This document shows positions 35,079 through 43,443 of a stretch of 64,000 nt of DNA, piece by piece. Numbering within the stretch: the first letter of the stretch is position 1; every line of letters starts with the position of its first letter. The stretch lies in NCBI GenBank assembly GCA_964531335.1, contig CAZHEV010000010.1, positions 62,001 to 126,000 of the forward strand, in the 5' to 3' direction. The stretch is from CAZHEV01 sp964531335 [NCBI: uncultured bacterium] (GTDB lineage: Bacteria; Eisenbacteria; RBG-16-71-46; CAZHEV01). Under the pieces are notes generated by a model. It was not told the DNA's origin. It ran no database searches and saw only the letters and a program-made list of their open reading frames with translations. The position numbers and the translations under genes were made by a program.

Positions 35079-38000
35079 TCAGTTCTGCTGCGCTTTGACG
35101 GTCAACGTGGATGAGTACTCGTCGAACGAGGAGGTGCTGGTTGGCGTCAGGATGCGAAACCAGAGAGTTATGCTGTCGCTCGCCGCCACGGCGCTCTCGA
35201 TCGGGAAATCGGCATCGTAGGCTGAAATGTCGTTCCAGGGTCCCGAAGGGCCGGCCGTGGACCACTGGGCCCTTATGACGTCGGCTGCGTTTGAGAGGTC
35301 GCTTATCCCCCATACCTCGACCCCTTCGCTGAACTGGCTGATCCTGCCCAGGAAATCCTCCACCACGGTTCCGTCGTTGTACAGGACGGTGGAGTCGGGT
35401 GAGAGCCAGGTGTCAAGGGTCTTAGTCCCGAAAGAGAAGGTGGAGTTGTCGACGGCGACGCTTATGACCACCGCGACGAAGGCCAGATCCAACCTGTCGA
35501 GCTCGACCTGTTGCGAGGCCTGGTCGGCGTGCAGGAACGCCTTGAAGAAGAACTCCCCGGACCCCACGTCGTCGTCGAAAGCGCCGCAGTTCGAGCTTAT
35601 CTCGGCCGCGGTGTTGGTCTGCGAGTAGCCGGTCGCGCCCACCCAGGCGGAGCCGTTCCAATAGTACCAGCTCGATCCGTCGTTCGATATCTGATACCCG
35701 ACGCTGCCCGCGTTGCCCGGGCCCAACGTCTCCGAGAAGGAAAGCAGGGAGACGTACGCCTGTCCCGTCGCGTTCTCGACCGTCGGGTTGCCCATGGGAT
35801 AGTGAGCGGGCCCCACGGAGACCGACTCGATCTCCGGAGTGTTGGTAAGGTCGTAGCTGTTGAGATATGCCCTGTACTGGAAGTACCTGGCCTCGCCCAC
35901 GTTTGCCAGCGCAAGCGACGGAGGCCCGACCGTGCCGTTCATCAGCTCCGAGTAGTATGTGGCCGCCGTCCCGTCGGGGCCGATGAAGGCCCCCGTCGGG
36001 GGATCCGTCGCGCCGCTTCGGACTTGATATCTCATCCTGAGGGCCGCCCTCCCATAGTGGTCGGCTATCTCCGCGGGAGAGAGCGCTCGGTCGAAGACTG
36101 CCACCTCGTCCACCGCCCCGCCGAGCCTCTTGCCGACAATGAGCGGGCTCGGGACGGACTCTATGGTTACGGCGAGCGATCCGGTCGCCGCAAGCGTCCC
36201 GTTGACGTAAAGTCTCTGCTGGTTCGAGCCGGCGTCTCTTTCGTAGACAAGCGCCACGTGAGTCCAGGCCGCTGAGATCGAGGCAGAAATGGTGGCGGAG
36301 TTTATGCGCGCGTAGGCGTTGTTCAAGTCGGCGTCGATGGCGTAGGCGCCGGGCTTCGTGATACCCCGATCGGTCAGGATCTCGCATGAGGCCAAAAGGC
36401 CTTCGCCGTCCACGCCGCAGTAAGCTATCGCATAGACGTCCCCGGCTACCCGCACGACGCAGGCCTCCAGCCCCCGTGACGCATCGTATTCCAGGATGTC
36501 CTCGGCGCCGGTTATCGTTCCGCCGTCCGCTATGTGGACCGTTATCAACCATCCGTCATCGTCGGGGCCTCCATATGCGATACCGTAGACGTCCCGGGCT
36601 ACGTGAAAGATGGCCGGCGCGAGCGCATTGACGGGGTCGAACTCGGCGGAGTCCAACGTCCCCGGGCCTATGGCGCCGTTGGACCCTATCCGCACCGTGA
36701 CCACCCAACCGTCGGTGTCCGGGCCTGAGTAGGCGACGGCGTAGACGTCGCCGGATACGCGCATGATGTCCGGATCCGAACACGTGCTCGTTTCAAACTC
36801 CAGGTCGTCCATGACCGAGCCGCCTATCGCCCCGTCCGAGGCTATGGTAACTGTGGCCAGCCGGCCGCCGCCCCCGGGGCCGGAGTAGGCTATGGCGTAC
36901 ACGTCACCCTCCACGGCGGTTATGCGGGGGGCCACCCCCCGGCCCGTATCGAACTCGAAATCGTCCAGGGTTGCGGCGCCTATGCTCCCGTCGGAGGCGA
37001 TAGAGACAGTGGCCAGCCACCCGCGGTTGCCTCTCGAGGTATAAGCTATAGCATACGTGTCGCCCGAGACGTGAATCATGTCGGGGGTGAAGCATCTGTC
37101 GGGACCGAACTCGAATGAGTCCATGGCGGCGTTGTCTATGGTTCCGCCCTGCGAAATCCGAACGGTCTTCAACCAGCCGTCCGCGCCCATTCCGGAGTAC
37201 GCGACGGCGTAGACGTCGCCGGATACGTGCACCATGCAGGGATCCACCCCCCTTCGGTCGTCGAACTCCAGGCTGTCCACCTTGGCGCTCGTTATGGACC
37301 CGTCGGCGGAGATGATCGTAGTGGCCAGCCATCCGTGGTTGTCCGCTCCGCAGTATGCCACGGCGTACACGTCCCCCGACACGTGAACCAGGTCGGGATC
37401 GTATCCCCGTGTCACGTCGAACTCATAATCATCGATGGTCGAGGAGGCGATCTCGCCCACCGACCCTCCGGCCGCGGTTGGGTTGATCCACGCCTCGACC
37501 GTGACCTCGTCCGTCACATCGAGCGCCGGATCGTCCGGGATCTCGACGTAATCGTCGACGCCGTCGAAGGCGAGCGCCGCGCCGTACATCCCGCCCGTCG
37601 ATTTGTCGGACATGCCCTCACCGGTGTACAGCACGCCGTGGTTCGACTCGCCGGAACTGTCGGGCACGGCCGAACCGTCCGTCGCCGGGCTGCCGTTGAG
37701 GTGCGCGAGAAAGACGTTTCCCGTCATGTCCGCGTTGCCCGCCGAGTAGGCGGGCTCGATCCCTTTGTAGTTGGGCAACTCCTTGAGGTAGGGCCTCCGC
37801 GGGACCCACGAGATGCTGCTCCGGGAAGTCGAGGCCCCCGCGTCCATGACGCGCGATGTGAACTCGCCCGAGCCCGCGCCCGCCACAAGCTCCAGCCATC
37901 CGTTCGTGCCGTTCCACTGGGTCTGATTATGAGTGCCGCCGCCGAACCCCAGCGCGCTTCCGTCATCGTCCGTTTGGTCGACAGGGATGAGCCTCACGAC

Positions 38001-38282
38001 GCCCCCGGCGACCTCGACTCTTGTCGCGTCGGAGATGACGTAGTCCGCGGGCACGTTGAAAGGCCATATGGACTTGCCGGCCGGCGCGGGCGAAACGACC
38101 CCCGCCAACAGGCCGAAGACCCCCGCCAGGCGCAGAAACGCCCGGCCGCGAGAGCGCCCCGGCCGCGCGGGCCGATGCGCCCGCCGCCGGAGCCCGCGTA
38201 CTGCCACCCGGGAACAGATCGAAGGGCCGGCGCAGTTCCCGCCCGCAGCCCGGAGCCTTGTTGAGAGATTGTTCTTGTCCAT
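35079..38282 (-). CDS. Large exported protein: LamG/concanavalin domain split by seven propeller-like repeats
   Basis: A 1067-residue protein. A long basic N-region precedes a signal-like helix (FLRLAGVFGLLAGVVSPAPA). A LamG jelly roll begins near residue 190 (GVLYTGEG, ALAFDGVDDYVEIPDDPALDVTDEVTVEAWINP). It is then interrupted by seven repeats of about 52 residues, each with xxFEFDxxRGxxPxxVHVSGDVYAVAYSGxxxxGWLxTVxI. It resumes with WTHVALVYERDAGSNQQRLYVNG and ends with DEVAVFDRALSPAEI. Seven repeats suggest a closed seven-bladed propeller carried as an insert. The C-terminal third is beta-rich and Ser/Thr-rich and lacks a FlgD tail. No catalytic motif is seen. The ATG at 38280-38282 has no strong ribosome site, so the true start could be a little downstream. 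Confidence 0.75.
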   Translation of the reverse strand: MDKNNLSTRLRAAGGNCAGPSICSRVAVRGLRRRAHRPARPGRSRGRAFLRLAGVFGLLAGVVSPAPAGKSIWPFNVPADYVISDATRVEVAGGVVRLIPVDQTDDDGSALGFGGGTHNQTQWNGTNGWLELVAGAGSGEFTSRVMDAGASTSRSSISWVPRRPYLKELPNYKGIEPAYSAGNADMTGNVFLAHLNGSPATDGSAVPDSSGESNHGVLYTGEGMSDKSTGGMYGAALAFDGVDDYVEIPDDPALDVTDEVTVEAWINPTAAGGSVGEIASSTIDDYEFDVTRGYDPDLVHVSGDVYAVAYCGADNHGWLATTIISADGSITSAKVDSLEFDDRRGVDPCMVHVSGDVYAVAYSGMGADGWLKTVRISQGGTIDNAAMDSFEFGPDRCFTPDMIHVSGDTYAIAYTSRGNRGWLATVSIASDGSIGAATLDDFEFDTGRGVAPRITAVEGDVYAIAYSGPGGGGRLATVTIASDGAIGGSVMDDLEFETSTCSDPDIMRVSGDVYAVAYSGPDTDGWVVTVRIGSNGAIGPGTLDSAEFDPVNALAPAIFHVARDVYGIAYGGPDDDGWLITVHIADGGTITGAEDILEYDASRGLEACVVRVAGDVYAIAYCGVDGEGLLASCEILTDRGITKPGAYAIDADLNNAYARINSATISASISAAWTHVALVYERDAGSNQQRLYVNGTLAATGSLAVTIESVPSPLIVGKRLGGAVDEVAVFDRALSPAEIADHYGRAALRMRYQVRSGATDPPTGAFIGPDGTAATYYSELMNGTVGPPSLALANVGEARYFQYRAYLNSYDLTNTPEIESVSVGPAHYPMGNPTVENATGQAYVSLLSFSETLGPGNAGSVGYQISNDGSSWYYWNGSAWVGATGYSQTNTAAEISSNCGAFDDDVGSGEFFFKAFLHADQASQQVELDRLDLAFVAVVISVAVDNSTFSFGTKTLDTWLSPDSTVLYNDGTVVEDFLGRISQFSEGVEVWGISDLSNAADVIRAQWSTAGPSGPWNDISAYDADFPIESAVAASDSITLWFRILTPTSTSSFDEYSSTLTVKAQQN

Positions 38283-38730
38283 CGCCGTAGCAAACCACCC
38301 CGTAGAACCGGACCCGGCCCAGGTGGGCCGGTCGCCGGGAAGCGAAAGCTAATGTTGTATTTCGCATTTCAACTGTATCTACGGCAAGCCGTGTCGCTCT
38401 CTTTAGGTCAAGCCGGATCGACCGGCGCCGGCTCCCCGCCAAACGCAACAGGACTCACAATAAATCAAACTAAGTAAATCACAAACGCCCCAATTCTTTG
38501 AATACTTGTCACGCCAACGAGATGCGGCGCTTTTGAACTCAAGGAACACCTGATTTCTCCGACAATGAAATCCAGATATGCAGGAGTTCTCGATTGCGGA
38601 AGTTCCCCTGGAGAGCGCTTCAAATCGCTTGCAGGCCCAGCTGACAAGATAGCCGATAACTCTCGGACAGGCGTCTGTGTTCAGCGGGCTCACGAGTTAG
38701 AAAGCCAAATCGGAAAGGAGCTATGCCGTC
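38283..38730. other. Divergent intergenic region
   Basis: These 448 bases separate the minus-strand LamG/propeller gene from the plus-strand export cluster. The centre (38440-38570) is visibly more AT-rich than the surroundings and is the likely promoter zone for both, but I could not fix a convincing -35/-10 pair. No RNA gene is seen. Confidence 0.4.
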
Positions 38731-39285
38731 ATGACTCGTCTTGTTCGCGCTTGCACACTTGCTCTCGTTGTGGCCGTCGCGGCCATGGTCGCCACGGCCC
38801 ACGCGGCGGACACAGCGGACATCACCGTTACCGTCACCATTCAGAACCTGTCGCTGAACCTGTCTTCGAACACCTGGGCTCTCGGCACGGTGGTCGCCGG
38901 ATCGACGACTCAGATGACCGAGGCCAATGACATCACGGCGACGAATGACGGCAACGTGGACGAAGACTTCACCCTGAGGCTGACTGACCCCGCGGCCTGG
39001 ACGGCCGGGGCCACGGCGGGCGCGGACGTATACGTTCTCAGCGGCCTGTTCTGCGGAGCCGCGGACGCGCCGGGCGATGGGGACTTCAACGCCGATGACG
39101 TTCTGACCACGTCGGCTCAGACGGCCACGGCCACCATATTCGGCTACGCGGGAGGCTCGGACGATGGTGTCCTTGTTGCTCCCGGATCTTCCGTGGACGT
39201 CTGGCTCGAGTTCGACGCGCCGACGAGCTCCACGAACTTCACCGAGCAAGTCATCACCGTGACCGTGGGGGCGATAGCGTCGTAG
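38731..39285 (+). CDS. Small exported beta-sandwich protein, first gene of the export cluster
   Basis: A 184-residue exported protein behind AAGGAG (38713-38718). Signal peptide residues 1-25 (ACTLALVVAVAAMVATAHA). The mature part opens ADITVTVTIQNLSLNLSS and reads like one beta-sandwich domain with an ATNDGNVDEDFTLRLTD strand pair and an acidic loop DAPGDGDFNADDV. It has one Cys. The organisation recalls small structural subunits of surface polymers, or WxL/camelysin-like proteins, but I see no diagnostic motif. A strong stem-loop follows its stop, which would allow higher expression than the four genes downstream. Confidence 0.6.
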   Translation: MTRLVRACTLALVVAVAAMVATAHAADTADITVTVTIQNLSLNLSSNTWALGTVVAGSTTQMTEANDITATNDGNVDEDFTLRLTDPAAWTAGATAGADVYVLSGLFCGAADAPGDGDFNADDVLTTSAQTATATIFGYAGGSDDGVLVAPGSSVDVWLEFDAPTSSTNFTEQVITVTVGAIAS

Positions 39286-39294
39286 CGGCGGAAA

Positions 39295-39324
39295 GCTCGG
39301 TCCCGCCGCGGTATGGGACCGAGC
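39295..39324 (+). terminator. Stem-loop after the first gene of the export cluster
   Basis: GCTCGGTCCC and GGGACCGAGC form a perfect 10-bp stem with a 10-base loop, starting 10 bases past the stop. No T-run follows, so it may stabilise the upstream mRNA or attenuate rather than fully terminate. Confidence 0.5.
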
Positions 39325-39444
39325 AACGTGGAGTGAAACAAAACTGGAGTAGTTAGACGTCCCGGCGGGGTCACCGGCGCCGCCGCGCACCGGCCGGGGC
39401 CGAACATCCACTGGGCAAACGACTCAAAGCGGAGGGACCTGGAA

Positions 39445-40293
39445 ATGAGATCGATCGCTTTGACAACGACGATCCTCTTCGTGGCTCTTCAGACTTGGTC
39501 GGCGGGCGTCTCCGCGGCCGGGCTGAGCCTGGAGCCGGGCGGCCTTCTTCTCCAGGATGTTCCCGTCGGCGAGACGCGGTCGGTCGTCGAATCATCGGGA
39601 ATATCCTTTGTGCTTCACAATCGTGACGCCATGTGCCACGAGTATCGAATCTCTGCGCACAGACCGTCGGCTACGGGCAACGGGAACTGGGCGGAAGGGT
39701 ACTCGGAGATACCCGACCCGTCGTGGATCGTGCCCGTTCCCGACGTCCTGGTTATCCCGCCGGGATCGTCGGCGTCTTTCGACGTTACGGTGGACGTACC
39801 CGGCGACGGCAGGTTCTACAACCAGAGATGGGCGGTGACGCTGGCGGTGGAGAGCGTTCCCACCCCGGGCACCAATGTGGCGCTGGCGCTGTACCCGGCG
39901 CTCCAGATAGAAACGAAGGCGCAGGACAAGGCCGAGGTTCGCCCCCTGGGCACGGTGGCGGTCGCCCCCGCGACGCTGCGCAGCAGCGCGGGCGAGCCGA
40001 CGTCTTTTCTGATATACAACAACGACTCCAAGGGCCACGCCTATCATATACACGTGGGCCCGCCCGCCGGCAAGATCCCGCCGAGCCCCGGATTGACGCC
40101 CGTCGACGCAGCCGGATTGATCGTGCCGAGCTCCGATCGCCTCTGGCTCGAGCCGGGCGAGACCGGGCTCGTCCAACTGAACATTAACCCGGAGGCGAAC
40201 CCCGCCCGCACCGGGCTGTGGGAGCAGCTGGTCTTCGTAAGAACCGAGACCGGCGACTTCAACTTCGTGAGATTCCAGATGGTTTCCGAGTAG
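39445..40293 (+). CDS. Exported protein of two Ig-like domains (DUF916/chaperone-like fold), paralogue A
   Basis: A 282-residue exported protein behind GGAGGG. After the signal peptide come two related domains. Domain 1 (about 25-165) has FVLHNRDAMCHEYRI, GYSEIPDPSWIVP, VLVIPPGSSASFDVTVDVPG and YNQRWAVTLAVES. Domain 2 (about 175-282) repeats the scheme with FLIYNNDSKGHAYHI, LWLEPGETGLVQLNI and WEQLVFVRTE. This layout resembles DUF916 proteins of Gram-positive WxL loci and periplasmic pilus chaperones, but that is a fold-level impression. The next gene is clearly a paralogue (shared IPDxSW, PG and YPxxxIETxxQ motifs). Confidence 0.6.
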   Translation: MRSIALTTTILFVALQTWSAGVSAAGLSLEPGGLLLQDVPVGETRSVVESSGISFVLHNRDAMCHEYRISAHRPSATGNGNWAEGYSEIPDPSWIVPVPDVLVIPPGSSASFDVTVDVPGDGRFYNQRWAVTLAVESVPTPGTNVALALYPALQIETKAQDKAEVRPLGTVAVAPATLRSSAGEPTSFLIYNNDSKGHAYHIHVGPPAGKIPPSPGLTPVDAAGLIVPSSDRLWLEPGETGLVQLNINPEANPARTGLWEQLVFVRTETGDFNFVRFQMVSE

Positions 40294-40311
40294 CCGGGTG
40301 CGGCTCGGGCG

Positions 40312-41469
40312 ATGAGGGCGCTCCCATTGATCAGCATCTACTCTTCGGGCCACGACAGCCGGCCCCCGGCTGCCGCGGGCCCGGCGATCGCGGCGATATT
40401 GACGGCCTTGATGGCCTGGATCGGATCCCCCGCGCGGGCGGACGGGGCGACGCCCGCATTTTGCACCGGCACGGACGTGGGGCTGAGCCTGGCCCTGGAT
40501 CGCGGTTCCCCTGCGGAGCGACCGCATGTGGGCCTGCGGGTCCATCCGCCGGTAATGCGTATATCGGATGTCGTGCCTGGAACCGAGGTCGAGCTGCTCG
40601 CCCCGGTGACGGTAGAGAATGGGGGAAGGAGAACGATTCGCTGCAGCCTGACGCCGATACCGCCCTCTAATATCGGGATGAGAAAGATGCCGGGCTTCGT
40701 CGACATACCCGACGCCTCATGGTGCGCGCCGGCCGAGGGGACGCTGGAGCTTCGTCCGGGCGAGCACAGGTCCGTCCCGGTCACACTCTCCGTTCCGGCC
40801 GGGGAATGTTACGCCAACAAGTGCTGGTGCGTCGCGCTGTCCGTGCAGACCATAGGCGGCGCCCCGTTGAGCGCTGCGGTTTATCCCTACATCTATATCG
40901 AAACGACGTCACAACCGCAGGTCTCTCGTCCCCCTCCCGCGGCCGATGGCACCCGCGCCCTGCCGGAGGATCCGCTGTCGGGGATGGTGGTCGATCGCGT
41001 CACCGGCCCCGCGGGGAACGGGTCCGAGCCGGAGCACCCACCGCTGGGGTGTCTTGTGTTCAGCAGCAACTATCTCGACGGCGGGGACGTCCCGGCGGGC
41101 GCTACGGCCTCGGCAGGATCGATAGTCGTCGTGAACAGGTACGACAGGGACATGTTTCTGTCAATCAGGCCGGCGGTTCCCCCGGAGCGCGGGCTCGCTG
41201 GAAACGTGCTCATAACGCCCGGGCACGCATGGGTCGAGGATACGGGCTGGCTGCGACCCGCGAGAGGTTTGGTGTTCTTGCCCGCCGGCGAAGAAGCCGT
41301 GTTGGACGTAAGCGTAGTCAGCCCATCAAGCAGCTCCAAGTCGAACTACAGGTGGGAGGGATACCTGGAGTTCTCGGGCCCGCAAGGCCCCGAGAACCTG
41401 GTAAGGGTCAGGTGGCGCACGGTCGCCCCCTCCAACGGCGGGGCCTTTTCCGGAGGGAGCGGGCGGTGA
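40312..41469 (+). CDS. Exported two-domain Ig-like protein, paralogue B
   Basis: A 385-residue protein 18 bases after paralogue A. A hydrophobic segment (AGPAIAAILTALMAWIG) ends in ARADG, a plausible signal cleavage. Domain 1 shares with paralogue A the order of VENGGRRTIRCSLTP, GFVDIPDASWCAPAEGTLELRPGEHRS, NKCWCVALSVQT and AAVYPYIYIETTSQ. Extra cysteines (CYANKCWC) suggest disulfides. Domain 2 (about 245-385) has VVNRYDRDMFLSI, then LPAGEEAVLDVSV, and ends YRWEGYLEFSG. The start has a poor ribosome site and coupling to paralogue A is likely. Its stop overlaps the next start (GTGA). Role unknown. Confidence 0.6.
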   Translation: MRALPLISIYSSGHDSRPPAAAGPAIAAILTALMAWIGSPARADGATPAFCTGTDVGLSLALDRGSPAERPHVGLRVHPPVMRISDVVPGTEVELLAPVTVENGGRRTIRCSLTPIPPSNIGMRKMPGFVDIPDASWCAPAEGTLELRPGEHRSVPVTLSVPAGECYANKCWCVALSVQTIGGAPLSAAVYPYIYIETTSQPQVSRPPPAADGTRALPEDPLSGMVVDRVTGPAGNGSEPEHPPLGCLVFSSNYLDGGDVPAGATASAGSIVVVNRYDRDMFLSIRPAVPPERGLAGNVLITPGHAWVEDTGWLRPARGLVFLPAGEEAVLDVSVVSPSSSSKSNYRWEGYLEFSGPQGPENLVRVRWRTVAPSNGGAFSGGSGR

Positions 41470-42416
41470 GAGCTTGGCGCGCGACCGGGTTCCTCGCGGT
41501 CACGCTGGCGCTGGGCCTGCCGGCCGGCGGGACCCCCGAGCGGGACATCTTCGTCTCCGTGAGACTGGAAGGGGGGCCGCCCCCTTCGGACACCCTTCTC
41601 GTATCCACCCTGGACGTCATCCCGACAAGCGTCACGCCCGGGCAGGTGGGCGTGCCCGTCTACGGACTCTCGCTGACCCGGACGTCCCAATCCTGCGCCG
41701 CGCCGCTATATCTTATCGGGGTGGGATTCAGGATAACCAGCCTGGAAGGCGCCCCCATGGATCCGTCGCAGGTGATAGAGAGAATCGAGCCCGTTCTTCT
41801 AACGCGCGGAGCGACCGAGACGCGTGGAAGCGCCGCGCCGCGCCGGCGCTTTGACGACAAGGGGGAGGGCGAGGCTCTCCTGGAGGTGAGGCTCGTCGAG
41901 CCCGCTCTGGTCCCGGCGGCCGGACGCTTGGAGATCGAGATAGTCGCCGACATAGACCCACGCACTACGGCCCCCGGCTTCAACATAAGTCTCGACGAAG
42001 GGCACATCGTGACCGGTCACGAGGGCTGCTCCAGTCCGGTTGCCCAGGCCCGTTCCGGGGAGCTTCCCGGAGTGGTCATCTCGACAACGACGATCATCCC
42101 CGCGACCCTCGCGGGCTCTTTCTCCAACTATCCGAACCCCTTCGCGGCGGGACGCGAGAACACCACCTTCGCCTTCTACCTTCGTGGCAGGGCGAACGTG
42201 ACGCTGCGCCTGTACGACGGTTTCGGAAGGCTGATAAGCACGCTCGACGCCGGTACCTCCAGGGCCGGAGGGCTTGTACATGAGGACATCACCTGGAACG
42301 GCAAGGACCACGGGGGAGCGAAAGTGCAGAACGGGACTTACTTCGCAGTGCTCTCCGCCCGCTATGAGAGCGGCGGGTCGGAAGAGGCCGTGAGAAAGGT
42401 GGCGGTGCTGAGATGA
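41466..42416 (+). CDS. Exported protein with FlgD-type C-terminal tail
   Basis: A 316-residue protein starting at the GTG 41466, which overlaps the previous stop and has GGAGGG upstream; the open frame extends far 5' but only this point gives a signal peptide (TGFLAVTLALGLPAGG). The middle contains a beta-rich domain similar to cohesin-like folds (SVTPGQVGVPVYGLSL, PLYLIGVGFRI, VAD-like strands). The tail is FlgD/Ig-like (NYPNPFAAGRENTTF, YDGFGRLISTL, WNGKDHGGAKVQNGTYFAVL). It is followed by an ATGA-overlapping PorV-like gene, which supports export by a T9SS-like route. Confidence 0.65.
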   Translation: MRAWRATGFLAVTLALGLPAGGTPERDIFVSVRLEGGPPPSDTLLVSTLDVIPTSVTPGQVGVPVYGLSLTRTSQSCAAPLYLIGVGFRITSLEGAPMDPSQVIERIEPVLLTRGATETRGSAAPRRRFDDKGEGEALLEVRLVEPALVPAAGRLEIEIVADIDPRTTAPGFNISLDEGHIVTGHEGCSSPVAQARSGELPGVVISTTTIIPATLAGSFSNYPNPFAAGRENTTFAFYLRGRANVTLRLYDGFGRLISTLDAGTSRAGGLVHEDITWNGKDHGGAKVQNGTYFAVLSARYESGGSEEAVRKVAVLR

Positions 42417-43423
42417 GGATCGGCCGGCCATCGAGACGGGCCGTTAAGTGGCTCGGAAGGCTCCTCGCCGTCGCGGTCATCTCATTGCCGGCGGCGGCGC
42501 ATGTCGGCGAGGCCCGCGCGCGCCAGGCGCCCGAGATATTCGCTCGGGGGTTCGGCTCCAAGGCCGCGGCGTTGGGGAACAGCTTCGTCTCGATAGCGGA
42601 TGACGCCTCCGCCGTGTTCTGGAACCCGGCGGGCACCGGCTGGATCCCCCGCAAGACTATCACGTTCAGCTTGACGGACATGTACTTCACGGACGTCGAC
42701 TATTCCTCGGTTTCCTATGTCCATCCCATAGACCGCGCCGGCGCCTTGGGGTTCTCCCTCACAAGATGGAGCGTCGAGGGCATCGAGAAAAGGGACGACA
42801 ACAACGTCCTGCTCGGAGACGACGTGACGGACACGCAAATGGAGATCCTGGCCACGTACTCCTCGCCGCCTATCAAGAGCGTGACGGTGGCGCTGGGCCT
42901 CAAGCTGGACACACAGGCGATGGAGGACGAGAGGGCGCTGGGAGCGGGATTGAATCTGGGACTTCTCTATCGCCGCGGGGCGCGGACGGGCGCGGGAGGC
43001 TCATCCTTCAATGCCGGCTTGAGCCTGAGGAACCTGGTGCAGCCGGTCCTGACGCTCGGGTCGGATCGCACCACTTTCCCCACCAGGGCCGTCTTCTCTA
43101 CCTCGTACGGGGGCGCCGGAACCAGGTATATCGACGACTGGACCATGAGCGTCGACTTCAACGCGCCCTCGAACGTTTCGGGCAGCACCAACTTCGGCGT
43201 GGAAGCCTCGATCAGGCCCGTCAGCTTCCGTGCGGGATCTCTCGACGGCAGGATGACCGCGGGAGTCGGAACGGTGTGGGGAGGCATCTCCTTCGATTAC
43301 GCGTACTCGGGCGAGGACTTTGGGAGACTTCACACCTTCTCCCTGGGCATAACGTTCGGCGATCCGTCGGGGGTTCTCGTATCGAAAAAGGAGCCTTGGA
43401 AAGAGAAGCCGGCGGCGCAATAG
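42413..43423 (+). CDS. PorV/PorQ-family outer-membrane beta-barrel protein
   Basis: A 336-residue barrel protein overlapping the previous gene by ATGA. After the signal peptide the signature FARGFGSKAAALGNSFVSIADDASAVFWNPAGT (read here in two parts, GSKAAALGNSFVSIADDA and SAVFWNPAG) is the PorV/UPF0164 hallmark. About 14 amphipathic strands follow, ending HTFSLGITFGD and a short Lys/Pro tail. PorV is the shuttle/attachment barrel of type IX secretion. Its place at the end of this cluster suggests that the cluster's proteins cross or attach to the outer membrane through it. Confidence 0.78.
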   Translation: MRIGRPSRRAVKWLGRLLAVAVISLPAAAHVGEARARQAPEIFARGFGSKAAALGNSFVSIADDASAVFWNPAGTGWIPRKTITFSLTDMYFTDVDYSSVSYVHPIDRAGALGFSLTRWSVEGIEKRDDNNVLLGDDVTDTQMEILATYSSPPIKSVTVALGLKLDTQAMEDERALGAGLNLGLLYRRGARTGAGGSSFNAGLSLRNLVQPVLTLGSDRTTFPTRAVFSTSYGGAGTRYIDDWTMSVDFNAPSNVSGSTNFGVEASIRPVSFRAGSLDGRMTAGVGTVWGGISFDYAYSGEDFGRLHTFSLGITFGDPSGVLVSKKEPWKEKPAAQ

Positions 43424-43443
43424 GCGGCCCCGCGCCGGGAGGC

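Noticed and set aside
40719-42416. 565-codon version of the FlgD-tailed protein
   Set aside because: The extra 249 residues lie in a wrong frame over paralogue B and are Arg-rich. The GTG at 41466 with a ribosome site and signal peptide is the real start.
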